Counted from the stretch's first letter, positions 55,333 to 64,000 are shown. The stretch is 64,000 nucleotides of DNA from Bacteroidales bacterium (GCA_015061035.1 SUXK01000001.1:186001-250000), one strand, 5' to 3'. Notes: generated by a model from the letters alone, not told the origin. A program made the numbers and translations.

Positions 55333-56136
55333 TTATTTTTCAATAATAAACCAAGGATTTAATAGATTTTCCTTGTTGTATTTTAATGGTGTTGATTCAT
55401 CGGTAAGGGTACAACAAATTCCCATTGAACGGGCAATAGCATCTCCGGCGGCAGTGTCCCATTCCATTGTGGGAGCAAAGCGAGGATAAACATCGGCACT
55501 ACCTTCGCATACAAGACAAATTTTAATAGAACTACCCACCGATACCATCTCTAAGTTAGGAAATTGCTCCTTTTTTTTATTAATAAACTCTTCGGTCTCA
55601 GGCGATAGGTGAGAACGTGATGCAACTACTCTAAACTCTCTCTCTTGTTGGTAGCAAGGCATTGTCATACTTGCTTTAATTAGGGGCCCTATACCATTAT
55701 AGTTTTCAATAGTAAAATCTTCAATTTTGTAAGCGCCTTCGCTCTTTGCACCAAAATATAGAGTCTTCTTTACAGGAATATATATAACACCTAAAATAGG
55801 AGTGCCGTTTTTTACTAAAGCAATATTTACTGTAAACTCTCCGTTGCGTTTAATAAACTCTTTAGTACCATCAAGGGGGTCAACAATCCAAAGAGAGTCC
55901 CACTCTTTCCTCTCGGAGTAAGGGTTGTTTTTAATCTCCTCACTGAGAATAGGCAGACACGATGTATTCAACTCTTTACATATAACTTCGTTCGACATTT
56001 TATCTGCAATAGTCAAAGGAGAGTTGTCTGCTTTAATCTCAATATTGAAATCAGAGTTTTCATCGTTATATATCTTTATAATCTCTTCTCCAGCCAACAA
56101 TGCTGCTTTTACAGCCAAATCCAAATAAATTTTCAT
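55333..56136 (-). CDS. cysQ: 3'(2'),5'-bisphosphate nucleotidase
   Basis: A 267-residue inositol-monophosphatase-fold enzyme that hydrolyses PAP (and possibly PAPS). It thereby relieves inhibition of sulfotransferases and helps set PAPS levels. Seen: the metal site LWIVDPLDGTKEFI, EEIK with the upstream Glu, and AGDAIA near the end. I start at the ATG at 56136 (MKIYLDLAVK). The frame runs 42 codons further to 56262, but that part is Phe-rich, AT-derived and outside the family. It is the first gene of the cluster, 11 bases before the transporter. A TATGTTTG box at 56175-56182 may be its -7 element. Confidence 0.94.
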   Translation of the reverse strand: MKIYLDLAVKAALLAGEEIIKIYNDENSDFNIEIKADNSPLTIADKMSNEVICKELNTSCLPILSEEIKNNPYSERKEWDSLWIVDPLDGTKEFIKRNGEFTVNIALVKNGTPILGVIYIPVKKTLYFGAKSEGAYKIEDFTIENYNGIGPLIKASMTMPCYQQEREFRVVASRSHLSPETEEFINKKKEQFPNLEMVSVGSSIKICLVCEGSADVYPRFAPTMEWDTAAGDAIARSMGICCTLTDESTPLKYNKENLLNPWFIIEK

Positions 56137-56308
56137 CGTTAAATAATTATAATTATAGGGTGTGAGTTCAAAAACAAACATACTCCCCATAAAATGCAAA
56201 AATATAAAAAATATGCAAAAAAAGAAGATAAAATCCTCAAAAAACAATATTTGTGATAGCATATTGTAAAAATAAGATATATTTGTAGTTCAGTATAAAT
56301 AGAGAAAG

Positions 56309-57547
56309 ATGATAGACATAAATAGATATACTCTAAAAAATGGATTGCGTATAGTTCATCACTACGATCCTGATACTAAGATAGTAGTGGTAAATATGTT
56401 ATATAAGGTAGGTGCAAAAAACGACACTCCCGGTAAAACAGGATATGCACATCTTCTTGAACATCTTATGTTTGAGGGAACAACTAAGGTTCCTGATTTT
56501 GATGAGGTATTACAAAGGGTAGGAGGAGAGAATAACGCTTACACCTCTCAAGACATAACAAACTACTACGAGATATTACCATATCAAAATGTTGAAACTG
56601 CATTTTGGTTAGAGAGTGACAGAATGGTTAATCTTTGTATAACAGAAGAGAACTTATCGGTACAACGCAACGTAGTGGCAGAGGAGTTTAAACAGAGAAT
56701 ATTAAATAGAGATTATGCCGATGCTTCTGCAATATATCGCAAATTGGCATACAAAAAACATCCCTATCGAATAATCACAATAGGGGACAAATTATCACAT
56801 ATATACGATGCCAAATTGAGTGACGTAAAAGACTATTATCAAAAATATTATGCCCCCAATAATGCAATACTATCGGTTGTAGGTAACATAACATTTTCAG
56901 AGTGTATAAGGCTGTCCGAGAAGTGGTTTGGAGATATTGAACCTCAACAAATAGATACCTCTCCATTGCCCCATGAACCCGCTCAACGAAAGGCACGAAT
57001 GAAGAGAGTCTGTCGGAATGTTCCCTCTTCAAACATATATAAGGTCTATCACATGGTATCTCGCCATCATAAAGATTATCCTTGTTTTGATTTAATATCC
57101 GATATCCTATCTACAGGTAAATCTTCGCGATTAAACCATGAGTTGGTGCAAAACAAAAAGATATTCTCTATGGTTGATGCCGCAATAACAGGCAGTGTAG
57201 ATTCAGGATTGTTGATTGTTGTGGGGCGTCTTGCTCCAGATGTAAATATGGAGGAGGCCGACAAAGCACTATCGGCAGAGATAGCAAAGTTAAGTAGTGA
57301 AAGAGTGACAAAGAGAGAACTCGAAAAGGTAGTAAACAAATTTGAGTCGAACTTTCTATTTGAGAATATTGGAGCAAACGAATTGGCTGCAAATATTGCT
57401 TATTACGAAATGTTAGACAGTGACATAAATGAAGAGGTGGATAAGTATCGTAAAGTAACACCCCAGCAAATTATGGAGGTAGCAAAAAACTATCTAAAGC
57501 CAAGTAATAGCACTACGTTATATTATCAAGCAGAAGAGAAAGTTTAG
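56309..57547 (+). CDS. M16-family zinc metallopeptidase
   Basis: A 412-residue single-unit M16B-type peptidase. The inverted zinc motif HLLEHLMFEG (His48, Glu51, His52) and the third ligand Glu in RNVVAEEFKQR are present. The second, catalytically inactive half with R/Y substrate residues is also there. Members are processing peptidases; cytoplasmic or periplasmic location is unclear because no signal peptide is visible. A TATATTTG box at 56278-56285 may be its -7 element. Confidence 0.93.
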   Translation: MIDINRYTLKNGLRIVHHYDPDTKIVVVNMLYKVGAKNDTPGKTGYAHLLEHLMFEGTTKVPDFDEVLQRVGGENNAYTSQDITNYYEILPYQNVETAFWLESDRMVNLCITEENLSVQRNVVAEEFKQRILNRDYADASAIYRKLAYKKHPYRIITIGDKLSHIYDAKLSDVKDYYQKYYAPNNAILSVVGNITFSECIRLSEKWFGDIEPQQIDTSPLPHEPAQRKARMKRVCRNVPSSNIYKVYHMVSRHHKDYPCFDLISDILSTGKSSRLNHELVQNKKIFSMVDAAITGSVDSGLLIVVGRLAPDVNMEEADKALSAEIAKLSSERVTKRELEKVVNKFESNFLFENIGANELAANIAYYEMLDSDINEEVDKYRKVTPQQIMEVAKNYLKPSNSTTLYYQAEEKV

Positions 57548-57586
57548 GATAAGTAATAAAAAAATATTATTTAAAAATAGAAACAT

Positions 57587-57616
57587 TTGTTTTAAAAGAA
57601 AAATTTAATACATTTG
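57587..57616 (+). promoter_or_regulatory. promoter of the DUF349 gene
   Basis: TTG at 57587-57589, 19 nt, TACATTTG at 57609-57616. The start near 57623 gives a leader of about 90 nt that carries the UUCG hairpin at 57681-57696. Confidence 0.7.
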
Positions 57617-57680
57617 TATATTGTAAACATGCCAAACGAAAATGAAAAGTAGTTGGTATAAATAAAATTATTGTGGATGG

Positions 57681-57696
57681 GGAGTCTTCGGACTCC
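57681..57696 (+). promoter_or_regulatory. UUCG-capped hairpin in a leader
   Basis: GGAGTC TTCG GACTCC is a 6-bp stem with a TTCG tetraloop, an especially stable RNA hairpin, ending 16 bases before the ATG at 57713. No U-run follows, so it is not a terminator. It could affect translation or mRNA stability, or be a copy of a small dispersed repeat. Confidence 0.55.
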
Positions 57697-57712
57697 ATAA
57701 ACTTGTATAGCT

Positions 57713-59542
57713 ATGACAGAATTAAAAGATTCAGTAATGAATGAGAATGAAATTGTAGAATTAGAGAGTGTGATTGTAGTAGATTCAGGACAAGTGACTT
57801 CTGATACTACTAGTGAAGATATACAAAAAGAGGAGTTGTCGTTTCCTGCCACAAGAATAGAAGTTATAGAACAGATTGAACGAGCAATAGAAAGAGAAGT
57901 TTCAGAAGTGAGGGGAGAGATAGAGCAACTCAAACAACACTATTATAAACTACGAATGCAAGAGTATGAAGTTGCTCGTGCAGAGTATGAAACTTCACAG
58001 ACAGAAGAGGAGGAGAAAACTCCCTTTGTTGTGCCAGTTGATGACTTAGAAGAGCGTTTGAAGGCAGCAATACAAAATTATAAAGAGAAAAAAGCAAAAT
58101 ATCTTGCAGAGCAGGAGCAACAACGCCAAGCAAATTTAGCGCAAAAACAGGCGGTGTTGGATGAGATGTCTCAACTAATAGCCGATGCTGACAATGTAAA
58201 CAAACGATATTCAGAGTTTCAACAACTACAACAAAAGTTCAAAAGTATTACCGACATTCCAGCAACTGCGGTAACTCAAATTTGGAAAACATACCAACTC
58301 TATGTTGAGCAATTTTACGATATGCTAAAAATTAACAAAGAGTTACGCGATTACGACTTCAAAAAGAATCTTGAGCAAAAAACAGCATTGTGCGAGGCAG
58401 CCGAGAAATTATCTGAAGAGAAAGATGTAGTAGCGGCATTCAAGGCACTTCAAAGATTGCACGATGAGTGGCGTGAAATAGGTCCTGTTGATAGAGAGTT
58501 ACGTGAGTCAATATGGCAAAGATTTAAAGATGCGTCAACCGAAGTGAATAGACGTCATCAAAAGCACTTTGAAGATATAAAAGCAAAAGAGAAAGAGGCT
58601 GAAGAAGCAAAAATTGCAATATGCGAAAAGGCAGAAGCTGTAGATTTTGAGACTCTTACTTCGTTTTCAGCATGGGAAGAGAAAACAAAAGAGATTTTAA
58701 ATCTACAAGCAGAATGGAAAACATTAGGATTTGCATCACACAAAATAAATACACAATTATTTGAGCGTTTCCGCAAAGCATGTGACAACTTCTTTACAAA
58801 AAAATCGGAATACTATAAAGAGGTAAAAGATACATTTACATCAAATTTAGAGGCAAAACAAAGATTGTGTGAAAAGGCCGAGGCTTTAAAAGATAGCACT
58901 GAATGGCAAAAGACAACAGAGAAGATGATTTCACTCCAAAAAGAGTGGAAAAAAATAGGAGCAGTACCTCGTAAATATTCTGACTCTATATGGAAACGTT
59001 TTGTATCAGCATGCGACTACTTCTTTGAGAAAAAGAGCGAGGCTATGAAACAACAAAACGAGGAGGAGGCAAAGAATCTCGAGGCAAAACTTGCAATATT
59101 AGAGAAACTTAAATCGTTTGATGAGTCGTTAGATACATCTGTTGCAGAGACCGAATTACGTTCAATCATAGCAGAGTGGAATTCAATTGGATTTGTACCA
59201 TTCAAAGAGAAAGATAAATTAAATAAAGCCTTTAAGTCAGAACTTGATAAACAGTTTAATCGTTTAAATATAAAGAACAAGAGCGCAAGATTGTCGGCAT
59301 ACGAAACATCAATAAGAGGAGGCAATAGCGGAAAACTATATAGTGAGCGAGAAAAACTCGTAAGAGCATACGACCGTATTAAAACCGAAAAACAGACACT
59401 CCAAAATAATCTCGGATTTTTAAGCGCTTCATCAAAACAAGGAAATACATTCATAAAAGAGATGGAGCGTAAGATAAAGAAACTCGATGAGGATATGGAG
59501 TTGATAATAGCCAAGATAGAATTAATAGATAAAAACTTGTAA
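57713..59542 (+). CDS. DUF349 coiled-coil protein
   Basis: A 609-residue acidic, highly helical cytosolic protein. An N-terminal charged segment of about 110 residues is followed by at least five DUF349 repeats with the pattern LQxEWKxIGxVPRKxSDxIWKRFxxACDxFFxxK. A C-terminal coiled coil (NTFIKEMERKIKKLDEDMELI) ends it. The family is widespread in Bacteroidetes and its function is unknown. It is followed 20 bases later by the glycosylphosphotransferase, possibly co-transcribed. Confidence 0.92.
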   Translation: MTELKDSVMNENEIVELESVIVVDSGQVTSDTTSEDIQKEELSFPATRIEVIEQIERAIEREVSEVRGEIEQLKQHYYKLRMQEYEVARAEYETSQTEEEEKTPFVVPVDDLEERLKAAIQNYKEKKAKYLAEQEQQRQANLAQKQAVLDEMSQLIADADNVNKRYSEFQQLQQKFKSITDIPATAVTQIWKTYQLYVEQFYDMLKINKELRDYDFKKNLEQKTALCEAAEKLSEEKDVVAAFKALQRLHDEWREIGPVDRELRESIWQRFKDASTEVNRRHQKHFEDIKAKEKEAEEAKIAICEKAEAVDFETLTSFSAWEEKTKEILNLQAEWKTLGFASHKINTQLFERFRKACDNFFTKKSEYYKEVKDTFTSNLEAKQRLCEKAEALKDSTEWQKTTEKMISLQKEWKKIGAVPRKYSDSIWKRFVSACDYFFEKKSEAMKQQNEEEAKNLEAKLAILEKLKSFDESLDTSVAETELRSIIAEWNSIGFVPFKEKDKLNKAFKSELDKQFNRLNIKNKSARLSAYETSIRGGNSGKLYSEREKLVRAYDRIKTEKQTLQNNLGFLSASSKQGNTFIKEMERKIKKLDEDMELIIAKIELIDKNL

Positions 59543-59562
59543 GAATCTAAAAAATTCGGGAA

Positions 59563-60948
59563 ATGGGAAATATTGGTAAGGGAAGATTAATAAGATGGAT
59601 AATAGTATTAGGCGACTTTATTTGTATAAACCTATCTTTTCTATTAAGTTATCTTATTCTGCCTGAAGTAGTCATTAGTTCATTTGATTGGAGAATAGGT
59701 TGGATTTTGCTAAATGTTTCGTATATGCCTGTTGTGTATGCATTTAGCGATGTCTATAACGAGCGTATAACTCACATTGACCTATTACTATCGAAGACTC
59801 TAAAATCATTAGTAGTATTTGTACTTATATTCTTGTCGCTTTCAATGTTCTTTAATGTTGAGGTAGGAACAAAAGTGCAATTATTCTATTTTGTATCGTT
59901 CTTCCTGTTTTTGAATAGTTGGTGGTTTGCCGCAAACAAGATAATACGCTACTATCGCAAACGTGGATATAACTTTAAAAGAGTAGTAATAGTAGGGGCA
60001 AGACAAACAGGTCAAATCTTGTATAAGGAGTTGCAATCTAATGCTGGTTACGGATATAAGTTCTTAGGCTTCTTTGATAGTGTAAAACCCGAAGAACCAA
60101 AAATTGCTGCACTATATCGTGGAGATATATCAGAGGTAGAGAAATTTTGTATCGATAATAAAGTAGATGAACTCTATTGTGCTTTACCCAGTGCTGAAGA
60201 TGGGTATATAATAAATATGTTGCAAATATCAGAACGAAATACAATTCGATTCTTTATTGTACCTGAGGTGCGCCGTTTTATGACACGTACGTTAAGTTAT
60301 GGAATGATAGGAGCAGTACCACTATTGTCGGTGCGAGAAGAACCATTACAACGCTGGCTGGCACGATTTGTAAAACGTTCAATGGATATTCTAATTTCTG
60401 GAATTGTAATAATTTTTTCACCATTCTGGTATCTGCCTATTGCAATTGCTGTCAAGAAATCATCACCAGGTCCAGTCTTGTTCCGTCAAAAACGAACAGG
60501 ATATATGGGACGAGATTTTGATTGTCTTAAATTTAGGACCATGAAGATAAACAAGGATAGTGATACAAAACAGGCAGAGCGTGGGGATAGCAGAATAACA
60601 AAAGTAGGAGCATTCTTACGAAAAACAAGCCTTGATGAATTTCCTCAATTTTTCAATGTCTTTAAGGGAGATATGTCGTTAGTAGGTCCACGTCCGCATA
60701 TGTTAAAGCATACCGAAGACTACTCAAAACTGATAGACAAATATATGGTTCGACACTTTATAAAGCCGGGAATAACAGGATGGGCTCAAGTTAATGGTTA
60801 TCGTGGCGAAACAAAAACTCTTCAGCAGATGGAGAAACGAGTAGAGTATGATGTATGGTATCTCGAACATTGGAATATATTCCTTGATGTGAAAATATTA
60901 TTATTAACATTTTGGGGAATATTTAAAGGAGATGATAATGCGTTTTAA
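59563..60948 (+). CDS. undecaprenyl-phosphate sugar phosphotransferase (WcaJ/CpsE type)
   Basis: A 461-residue polytopic enzyme that starts a polysaccharide repeat unit by moving a sugar 1-phosphate onto undecaprenyl phosphate. There are four or five N-terminal transmembrane helices (about 10-120), a Rossmann-like domain (VVIVGARQTGQILYKEL) and another membrane helix (SMDILISGIVIIFSPFW). The bacterial sugar-transferase domain has KFRTMK, RKTSLDEFPQFFNVFKGDMSLVGPRP and GITGWAQVNGYRGET. The sugar (glucose or galactose, for example) is not decided. It has no glycosyltransferase neighbours here. Confidence 0.93.
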   Translation: MGNIGKGRLIRWIIVLGDFICINLSFLLSYLILPEVVISSFDWRIGWILLNVSYMPVVYAFSDVYNERITHIDLLLSKTLKSLVVFVLIFLSLSMFFNVEVGTKVQLFYFVSFFLFLNSWWFAANKIIRYYRKRGYNFKRVVIVGARQTGQILYKELQSNAGYGYKFLGFFDSVKPEEPKIAALYRGDISEVEKFCIDNKVDELYCALPSAEDGYIINMLQISERNTIRFFIVPEVRRFMTRTLSYGMIGAVPLLSVREEPLQRWLARFVKRSMDILISGIVIIFSPFWYLPIAIAVKKSSPGPVLFRQKRTGYMGRDFDCLKFRTMKINKDSDTKQAERGDSRITKVGAFLRKTSLDEFPQFFNVFKGDMSLVGPRPHMLKHTEDYSKLIDKYMVRHFIKPGITGWAQVNGYRGETKTLQQMEKRVEYDVWYLEHWNIFLDVKILLLTFWGIFKGDDNAF

Positions 60949-60985
60949 TTATCCATCTTCCGCCCAAAAAAAGAATATAAGAAAT

Positions 60986-61018
60986 AAGGGGAGAGTGTCT
61001 TTTGACATCTCTCCCCTT
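60986..61018. terminator. hairpin between the phosphotransferase and TolC-type genes
   Basis: A 10-bp GC-rich stem (60986-60995 with 61009-61018) extended by four more pairs past a one-base bulge, with a TTTT loop. It lies between convergent genes. The U-run is short on either side. Confidence 0.65.
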
Positions 61019-61119
61019 TGAGTTACTTTCAATTTCAAGGTTAAGTTATGAATCTATATATGCTACGTAGAGCAGAGTAGTCTGTTTTTATTCATTCCTC
61101 CTCCTCTTCTTGTGTTATT

Positions 61120-62496
61120 TTATTGGTTATTTATTACACCGCCACCCAACGATTTATATAGGTCAATAAGAGCCAGAAATTGATCTCTTATTGCATTACT
61201 GTGATTTATCTCAGCATTAAAGTAACTACGTTGAGCATCAAGTACATCAAGATAGTTGATATGCCCGTTAATATGCTGAACTTGAGCCAATTTTACATAT
61301 TTGTCTGAAGAGTGTTTCAAACTCTCCATTAAGTGGCAATTTTCAACAGCGGCGGTATATGAGTTTACAGCATCATTAACTTCTCTAAAAGCAAGAATAA
61401 CTCTTTTTTCATATTCAAGACGTTTAATATCGTATGCCTCTAATGCTGCTTCATATCTCGCTTTCTGTTTTCCCATATTGAACAGGGGAGCCGCTAACTC
61501 TCCAATTAAATAAGTAATAGGCGATTTAATGAAGTTTCTGAAACCATCATTCTCAAAACCAACATCAAAACCAAAAACAAACTTAGGAAATCTTTCAGCC
61601 CATTTATAACCAGCATTAGCCATTGCTGCTTGTAGAGCCTGTTCTGCCTCTCTAATATCTGGACGACGTTTAATTAACTCCGAAGGAATACCAATTTGCA
61701 GAGCAATATCAGGCATAATAATAGAGTGAATATTAGACCTCCTTATGTCAGTTGGCATAGAGCCACATAAAAAAGATATTTCATTCTCTTTCTCCTTAAT
61801 CTTTTTATGAAGGTTAGGAATCATTGCTGCAGTTTTGGCATACTCAACCTGTGCCTGCTGATATGGAATTTCTGATGTCAAACCACCTTTAAATCTTATT
61901 TTTGCTTGTTCAACATTCTCTTTTCTTGTATCAAGAGTGTTTTGAACAATTAAAAGTTCCCTATCCAACCCAACCAGTTCAAAATAAGATGATGCAACTT
62001 CAGCAATTAAGCAAACCTGCAAAGCCTGTTTTGCCTCAATTGTTTTCAAGTAATTTGCTTTCGCTTCTTTATTGCTCCATCTTAATCTTCCAAACAAATC
62101 AATTTCCCAAGAAAAAGATAATTTAGCACCAACTTCAATATCTGTGTCTTTTCCAGCACCATTATAATTTAATGTTTCGCGATCGGCGTATGCATTAACA
62201 TCAATAGATGGTACTAAATCGGCTCTTTTTATTTTGTGTAATCGTTCAAACTCTCTAACCCTTGCCTCGGCAACAAGAATATCTTTATTGTACTCCAAAG
62301 TTTTATTGATTATGTCAATAAGAAGAGAATCATTTATAATCTTTTTCCACGAAATATCAGCAATACAAGTTGAATCTTGAGGTAAATCTTTTACAATCTG
62401 TTCGGGCAACTCAATTTGAGGCTCTTTACAATGTTTTGAGACACCGCAACCAATAAGAGTAAAAGCACAAACAATAGTTATAATTATCTTCTGCAT
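61120..62496 (-). CDS. RND-type outer-membrane efflux lipoprotein (OprM/NodT family)
   Basis: A 458-residue TolC-like channel with a lipoprotein signal (FTLIGC, Cys17) and the two duplicated OEP domains. Seen: AEARVREFERLHKIKRADLVPSIDVNA (first repeat), KRRPDIREAEQALQAAMANAGYKWAERFPKF (second), SFSWEIDLFGRLRW and INYLDVLDAQRSYFNAE. It forms the outer-membrane duct of a tripartite pump. Its start overlaps the end of the RND gene by 13 bases, so the two are translationally coupled. Confidence 0.95.
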   Translation of the reverse strand: MQKIIITIVCAFTLIGCGVSKHCKEPQIELPEQIVKDLPQDSTCIADISWKKIINDSLLIDIINKTLEYNKDILVAEARVREFERLHKIKRADLVPSIDVNAYADRETLNYNGAGKDTDIEVGAKLSFSWEIDLFGRLRWSNKEAKANYLKTIEAKQALQVCLIAEVASSYFELVGLDRELLIVQNTLDTRKENVEQAKIRFKGGLTSEIPYQQAQVEYAKTAAMIPNLHKKIKEKENEISFLCGSMPTDIRRSNIHSIIMPDIALQIGIPSELIKRRPDIREAEQALQAAMANAGYKWAERFPKFVFGFDVGFENDGFRNFIKSPITYLIGELAAPLFNMGKQKARYEAALEAYDIKRLEYEKRVILAFREVNDAVNSYTAAVENCHLMESLKHSSDKYVKLAQVQHINGHINYLDVLDAQRSYFNAEINHSNAIRDQFLALIDLYKSLGGGVINNQ

Positions 62497-64000
62497 TGTC
62501 TAAGTTTTTTATTTTTCAAATAATCTTTTACCTTATATATCCAAACAAAGAAGAATGGAACTAAAACAATACCAATAGACATTGCTATTATCATTCCAAA
62601 AAATACACCAACACCAATCCCTTGTCTACTTGCTGAGCCTGGACCAGTAGCAAGAACAAGAGGAATCATACCTAACACAAATGTAAGAGAGGTCATGATA
62701 ATTGGCTTAAATCTCTTGATTGAGGCATTTATAGCAGCATCAACAATGTCAACACCTTTATCAACCTGTTCTTTTGCAAATTCTACTATTAGTATAGCAT
62801 TTTTAGCGGCTAAACCAATCAGCATAACTAAACCAATCTGGAAGTATATATTATTTTCCAATCCAAAAATAACAATGCCAAAGAATGCTCCAACGCAAGC
62901 AATAGGAAGAGATAGAAGTACAGCAATAGGAACAGTCCAACTTTCATAAAGAGCAGCCAAGAACAAAAATACAAAGAGCAGTGCTAATAATAATACATAA
63001 CCAGTTTGTCCGCTCTGTTCCTTCTCCTGATATGAAAGTCCGCTCCATTCAATACCAATATTTTTATTAACCTTGTCTCTAACAATCTTTTCTAAACTCG
63101 CCATTGCTTGTCCCGAACTATAACCAGGTGCTGCCTCACCAGTAATTGAAGCGGCATAGTACATATTAAATCTTTTAATAGTACCAGGCCCCGTAGTATA
63201 AGAAGATGAGCCTAACGATGTAACTGGAATCATCTCTCCACCATTGCCTCTAACAAAGTACAGGTTCATATTGCTTTGATTTGCTCTAAAAGGTGCATCA
63301 GCCTGAAGGTAAACCCTGTAAACCCTATTAAATAGATTAAAGTCATTTACATACACCGAGCCAGTGAACGCTTTCACTGTTGTAAAAATATCGGCAACGG
63401 ATACACCCATAAGTTTGGCCATATCCCTATCAACATCAATATATAGTTGAGGAATTTCATTTTGAATAGAAGAACTTACTCTTGAAAGTTCTTTTTGCTT
63501 AGATGCGTAGAAAAGAATTGTATCAGCAGCACTCTTTAACTCATCGTATGTTGTATTCCCTTTTGCCTCAATAATCATTTCAAATCCGCCAGAAGAGCCA
63601 ATACCTGGAATAGCAGGAGGAGAACTTATCAGAACAATGGCTTCGGGATATTTATTCAGGTGATTTCTGACACTATCCATAAAAATAGATAAGTTCTTAT
63701 TCTCCCTCTCTTCCCATTGCTTCATTACCACAGTCAGTTGGCTTCTCGATTGGTTGGTTCCATGTCTTGGACTTGAACCAGTAACATTCATAACATGGCG
63801 AACATCGGGCAAAGATTTTAAATATTCAATAGCCCTATCGGTAACAACTCTTGTGCGTTCAAGCGAAGCCCCTTCTGGCAGTTCAAGTTCAACGGTAAAA
63901 TAACCTTGATCCTCTTGAGGAATGAAACTTTGAGGAACAAACTTCATCATAATTATTATAATTACAATGGAGATACCAAAGAATATAAAAACTCTTTTAG
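62484..64000 (-). CDS. RND efflux pump inner-membrane subunit, AcrB/HAE1 type (C-terminal part, runs off window)
   Basis: The frame is open from the window edge to the stop at 62484-62486, giving about 505 residues. It matches the second half of a roughly 1040-residue RND pump. The residues before the internal Met pair are hydrophobic (a transmembrane helix), so the Met at 63950 is not the real start. Seen: FVPQSFIPQEDQGYFTVELELPEGAS, the porter-domain FEMIIEAKG, GLAAKNAILIVEFAKEQ, and the last helices with MTSLTFVLGMIPLVLATGPGSASRQ. With the OprM-type gene it makes a proton-driven drug or solute efflux system. The periplasmic adaptor gene should lie upstream, outside the window. Confidence 0.95.
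   Translation of the reverse strand, partial: KRVFIFFGISIVIIIIMMKFVPQSFIPQEDQGYFTVELELPEGASLERTRVVTDRAIEYLKSLPDVRHVMNVTGSSPRHGTNQSRSQLTVVMKQWEERENKNLSIFMDSVRNHLNKYPEAIVLISSPPAIPGIGSSGGFEMIIEAKGNTTYDELKSAADTILFYASKQKELSRVSSSIQNEIPQLYIDVDRDMAKLMGVSVADIFTTVKAFTGSVYVNDFNLFNRVYRVYLQADAPFRANQSNMNLYFVRGNGGEMIPVTSLGSSSYTTGPGTIKRFNMYYAASITGEAAPGYSSGQAMASLEKIVRDKVNKNIGIEWSGLSYQEKEQSGQTGYVLLLALLFVFLFLAALYESWTVPIAVLLSLPIACVGAFFGIVIFGLENNIYFQIGLVMLIGLAAKNAILIVEFAKEQVDKGVDIVDAAINASIKRFKPIIMTSLTFVLGMIPLVLATGPGSASRQGIGVGVFFGMIIAMSIGIVLVPFFFVWIYKVKDYLKNKKLRQCRR

Noticed and set aside
56137-56262. N-terminal extension of cysQ by 42 codons
   Set aside because: The extra part is Phe-rich, reads from AT-rich leader DNA, and is absent from the family. 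The ATG at 56136 gives the normal length.
59017-59514. 165-codon antisense frame inside the DUF349 gene
   Set aside because: Ser/Phe-rich complement of a Glu/Lys-rich coding frame, with no start context. It is a composition artefact.
63950-63950. RND pump gene starting at the Met near 63950 (a half-size pump)
   Set aside because: The frame stays open to the window edge and the preceding residues form a transmembrane helix, so this is a window truncation and not a short gene or pseudogene.

Overview
The window is 64 kb of AT-rich chromosome that looks like a member of the Bacteroidales (phylum Bacteroidota). The evidence is consistent. Promoters follow the Bacteroidetes pattern of a TTG element, about 19-20 nt, then TAnnTTTG. 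Housekeeping genes most resemble Bacteroides/Prevotella-type proteins. There is an N-succinylornithine-type carbamoyltransferase, a lipidated TamA-like protein (TamL type), a NanM-like lipoprotein, and an ilvD-ilvB-ilvN-thioesterase-ilvC operon. Genus cannot be decided from sequence reading alone. I saw no rRNA, tRNA, CRISPR array, prophage or insertion sequence.

Layout. 1-2.1 kb: tail of a probable outer-membrane protein, a small lipoprotein, then rfbC and a Sel1-repeat protein on the minus strand. 2.1-2.6 kb: a gene-free stretch with a promoter and terminator that could make an ~85-nt RNA. 2.6-10.2 kb: HAD phosphatase, dnaE, thioredoxin, and proA-argF'. 10.3-12.3 kb: an ECF sigma factor followed by a membrane protein (probable anti-sigma), a Spy-like periplasmic protein and a SPOR lipoprotein. 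12.5-21.4 kb: a LuxR-type regulator with a His-rich linker, divergent from a TonB-dependent receptor, followed by a sialic-acid catabolic cluster (MFS transporter, N-acetylneuraminate lyase, ManNAc/GlcNAc epimerase, NanM-like kelch lipoprotein, ROK kinase). 21.5-28.6 kb: YqgE, ferritin, SIMPL protein, TadA-like deaminase, RNase Z, Tpx, YraN, BirA, an outer-membrane protein and a TPR protein. 28.7-34.9 kb: pyrH-frr-rsgA, thyA-folA, rpsO and typA. 35.1-37.4 kb: tamL. 37.7-43.7 kb: branched-chain amino-acid operon. 44.1-48.1 kb: SLBB polysaccharide-export protein, rpsP, rpiB. 48.2-56.1 kb (minus strand): cysQ, SLC13 transporter, cysC, an unknown membrane protein, cysD, cysN and a sulfotransferase. 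56.3-61 kb: M16 peptidase, DUF349 protein, polyprenyl glycosylphosphotransferase. 61.1-64 kb (minus strand): TolC-type lipoprotein and the C-terminal part of an RND pump that runs off the window.

Two sets of genes form coherent systems. The nan cluster would bring in sialic acid, epimerise its anomers, cleave it to ManNAc and pyruvate, convert ManNAc to GlcNAc and phosphorylate it. The cys cluster would import sulfate, activate it to APS and then PAPS, use PAPS in one sulfotransferase reaction and remove PAP with CysQ. No PAPS reductase or sulfite reductase gene is nearby, so the cluster looks built for sulfonation rather than cysteine synthesis. It resembles, from memory, the Bacteroides thetaiotaomicron locus reported to sulfonate cholesterol and steroids. 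This cluster and the candidate attenuator in front of the nan transporter are the observations I would follow first.
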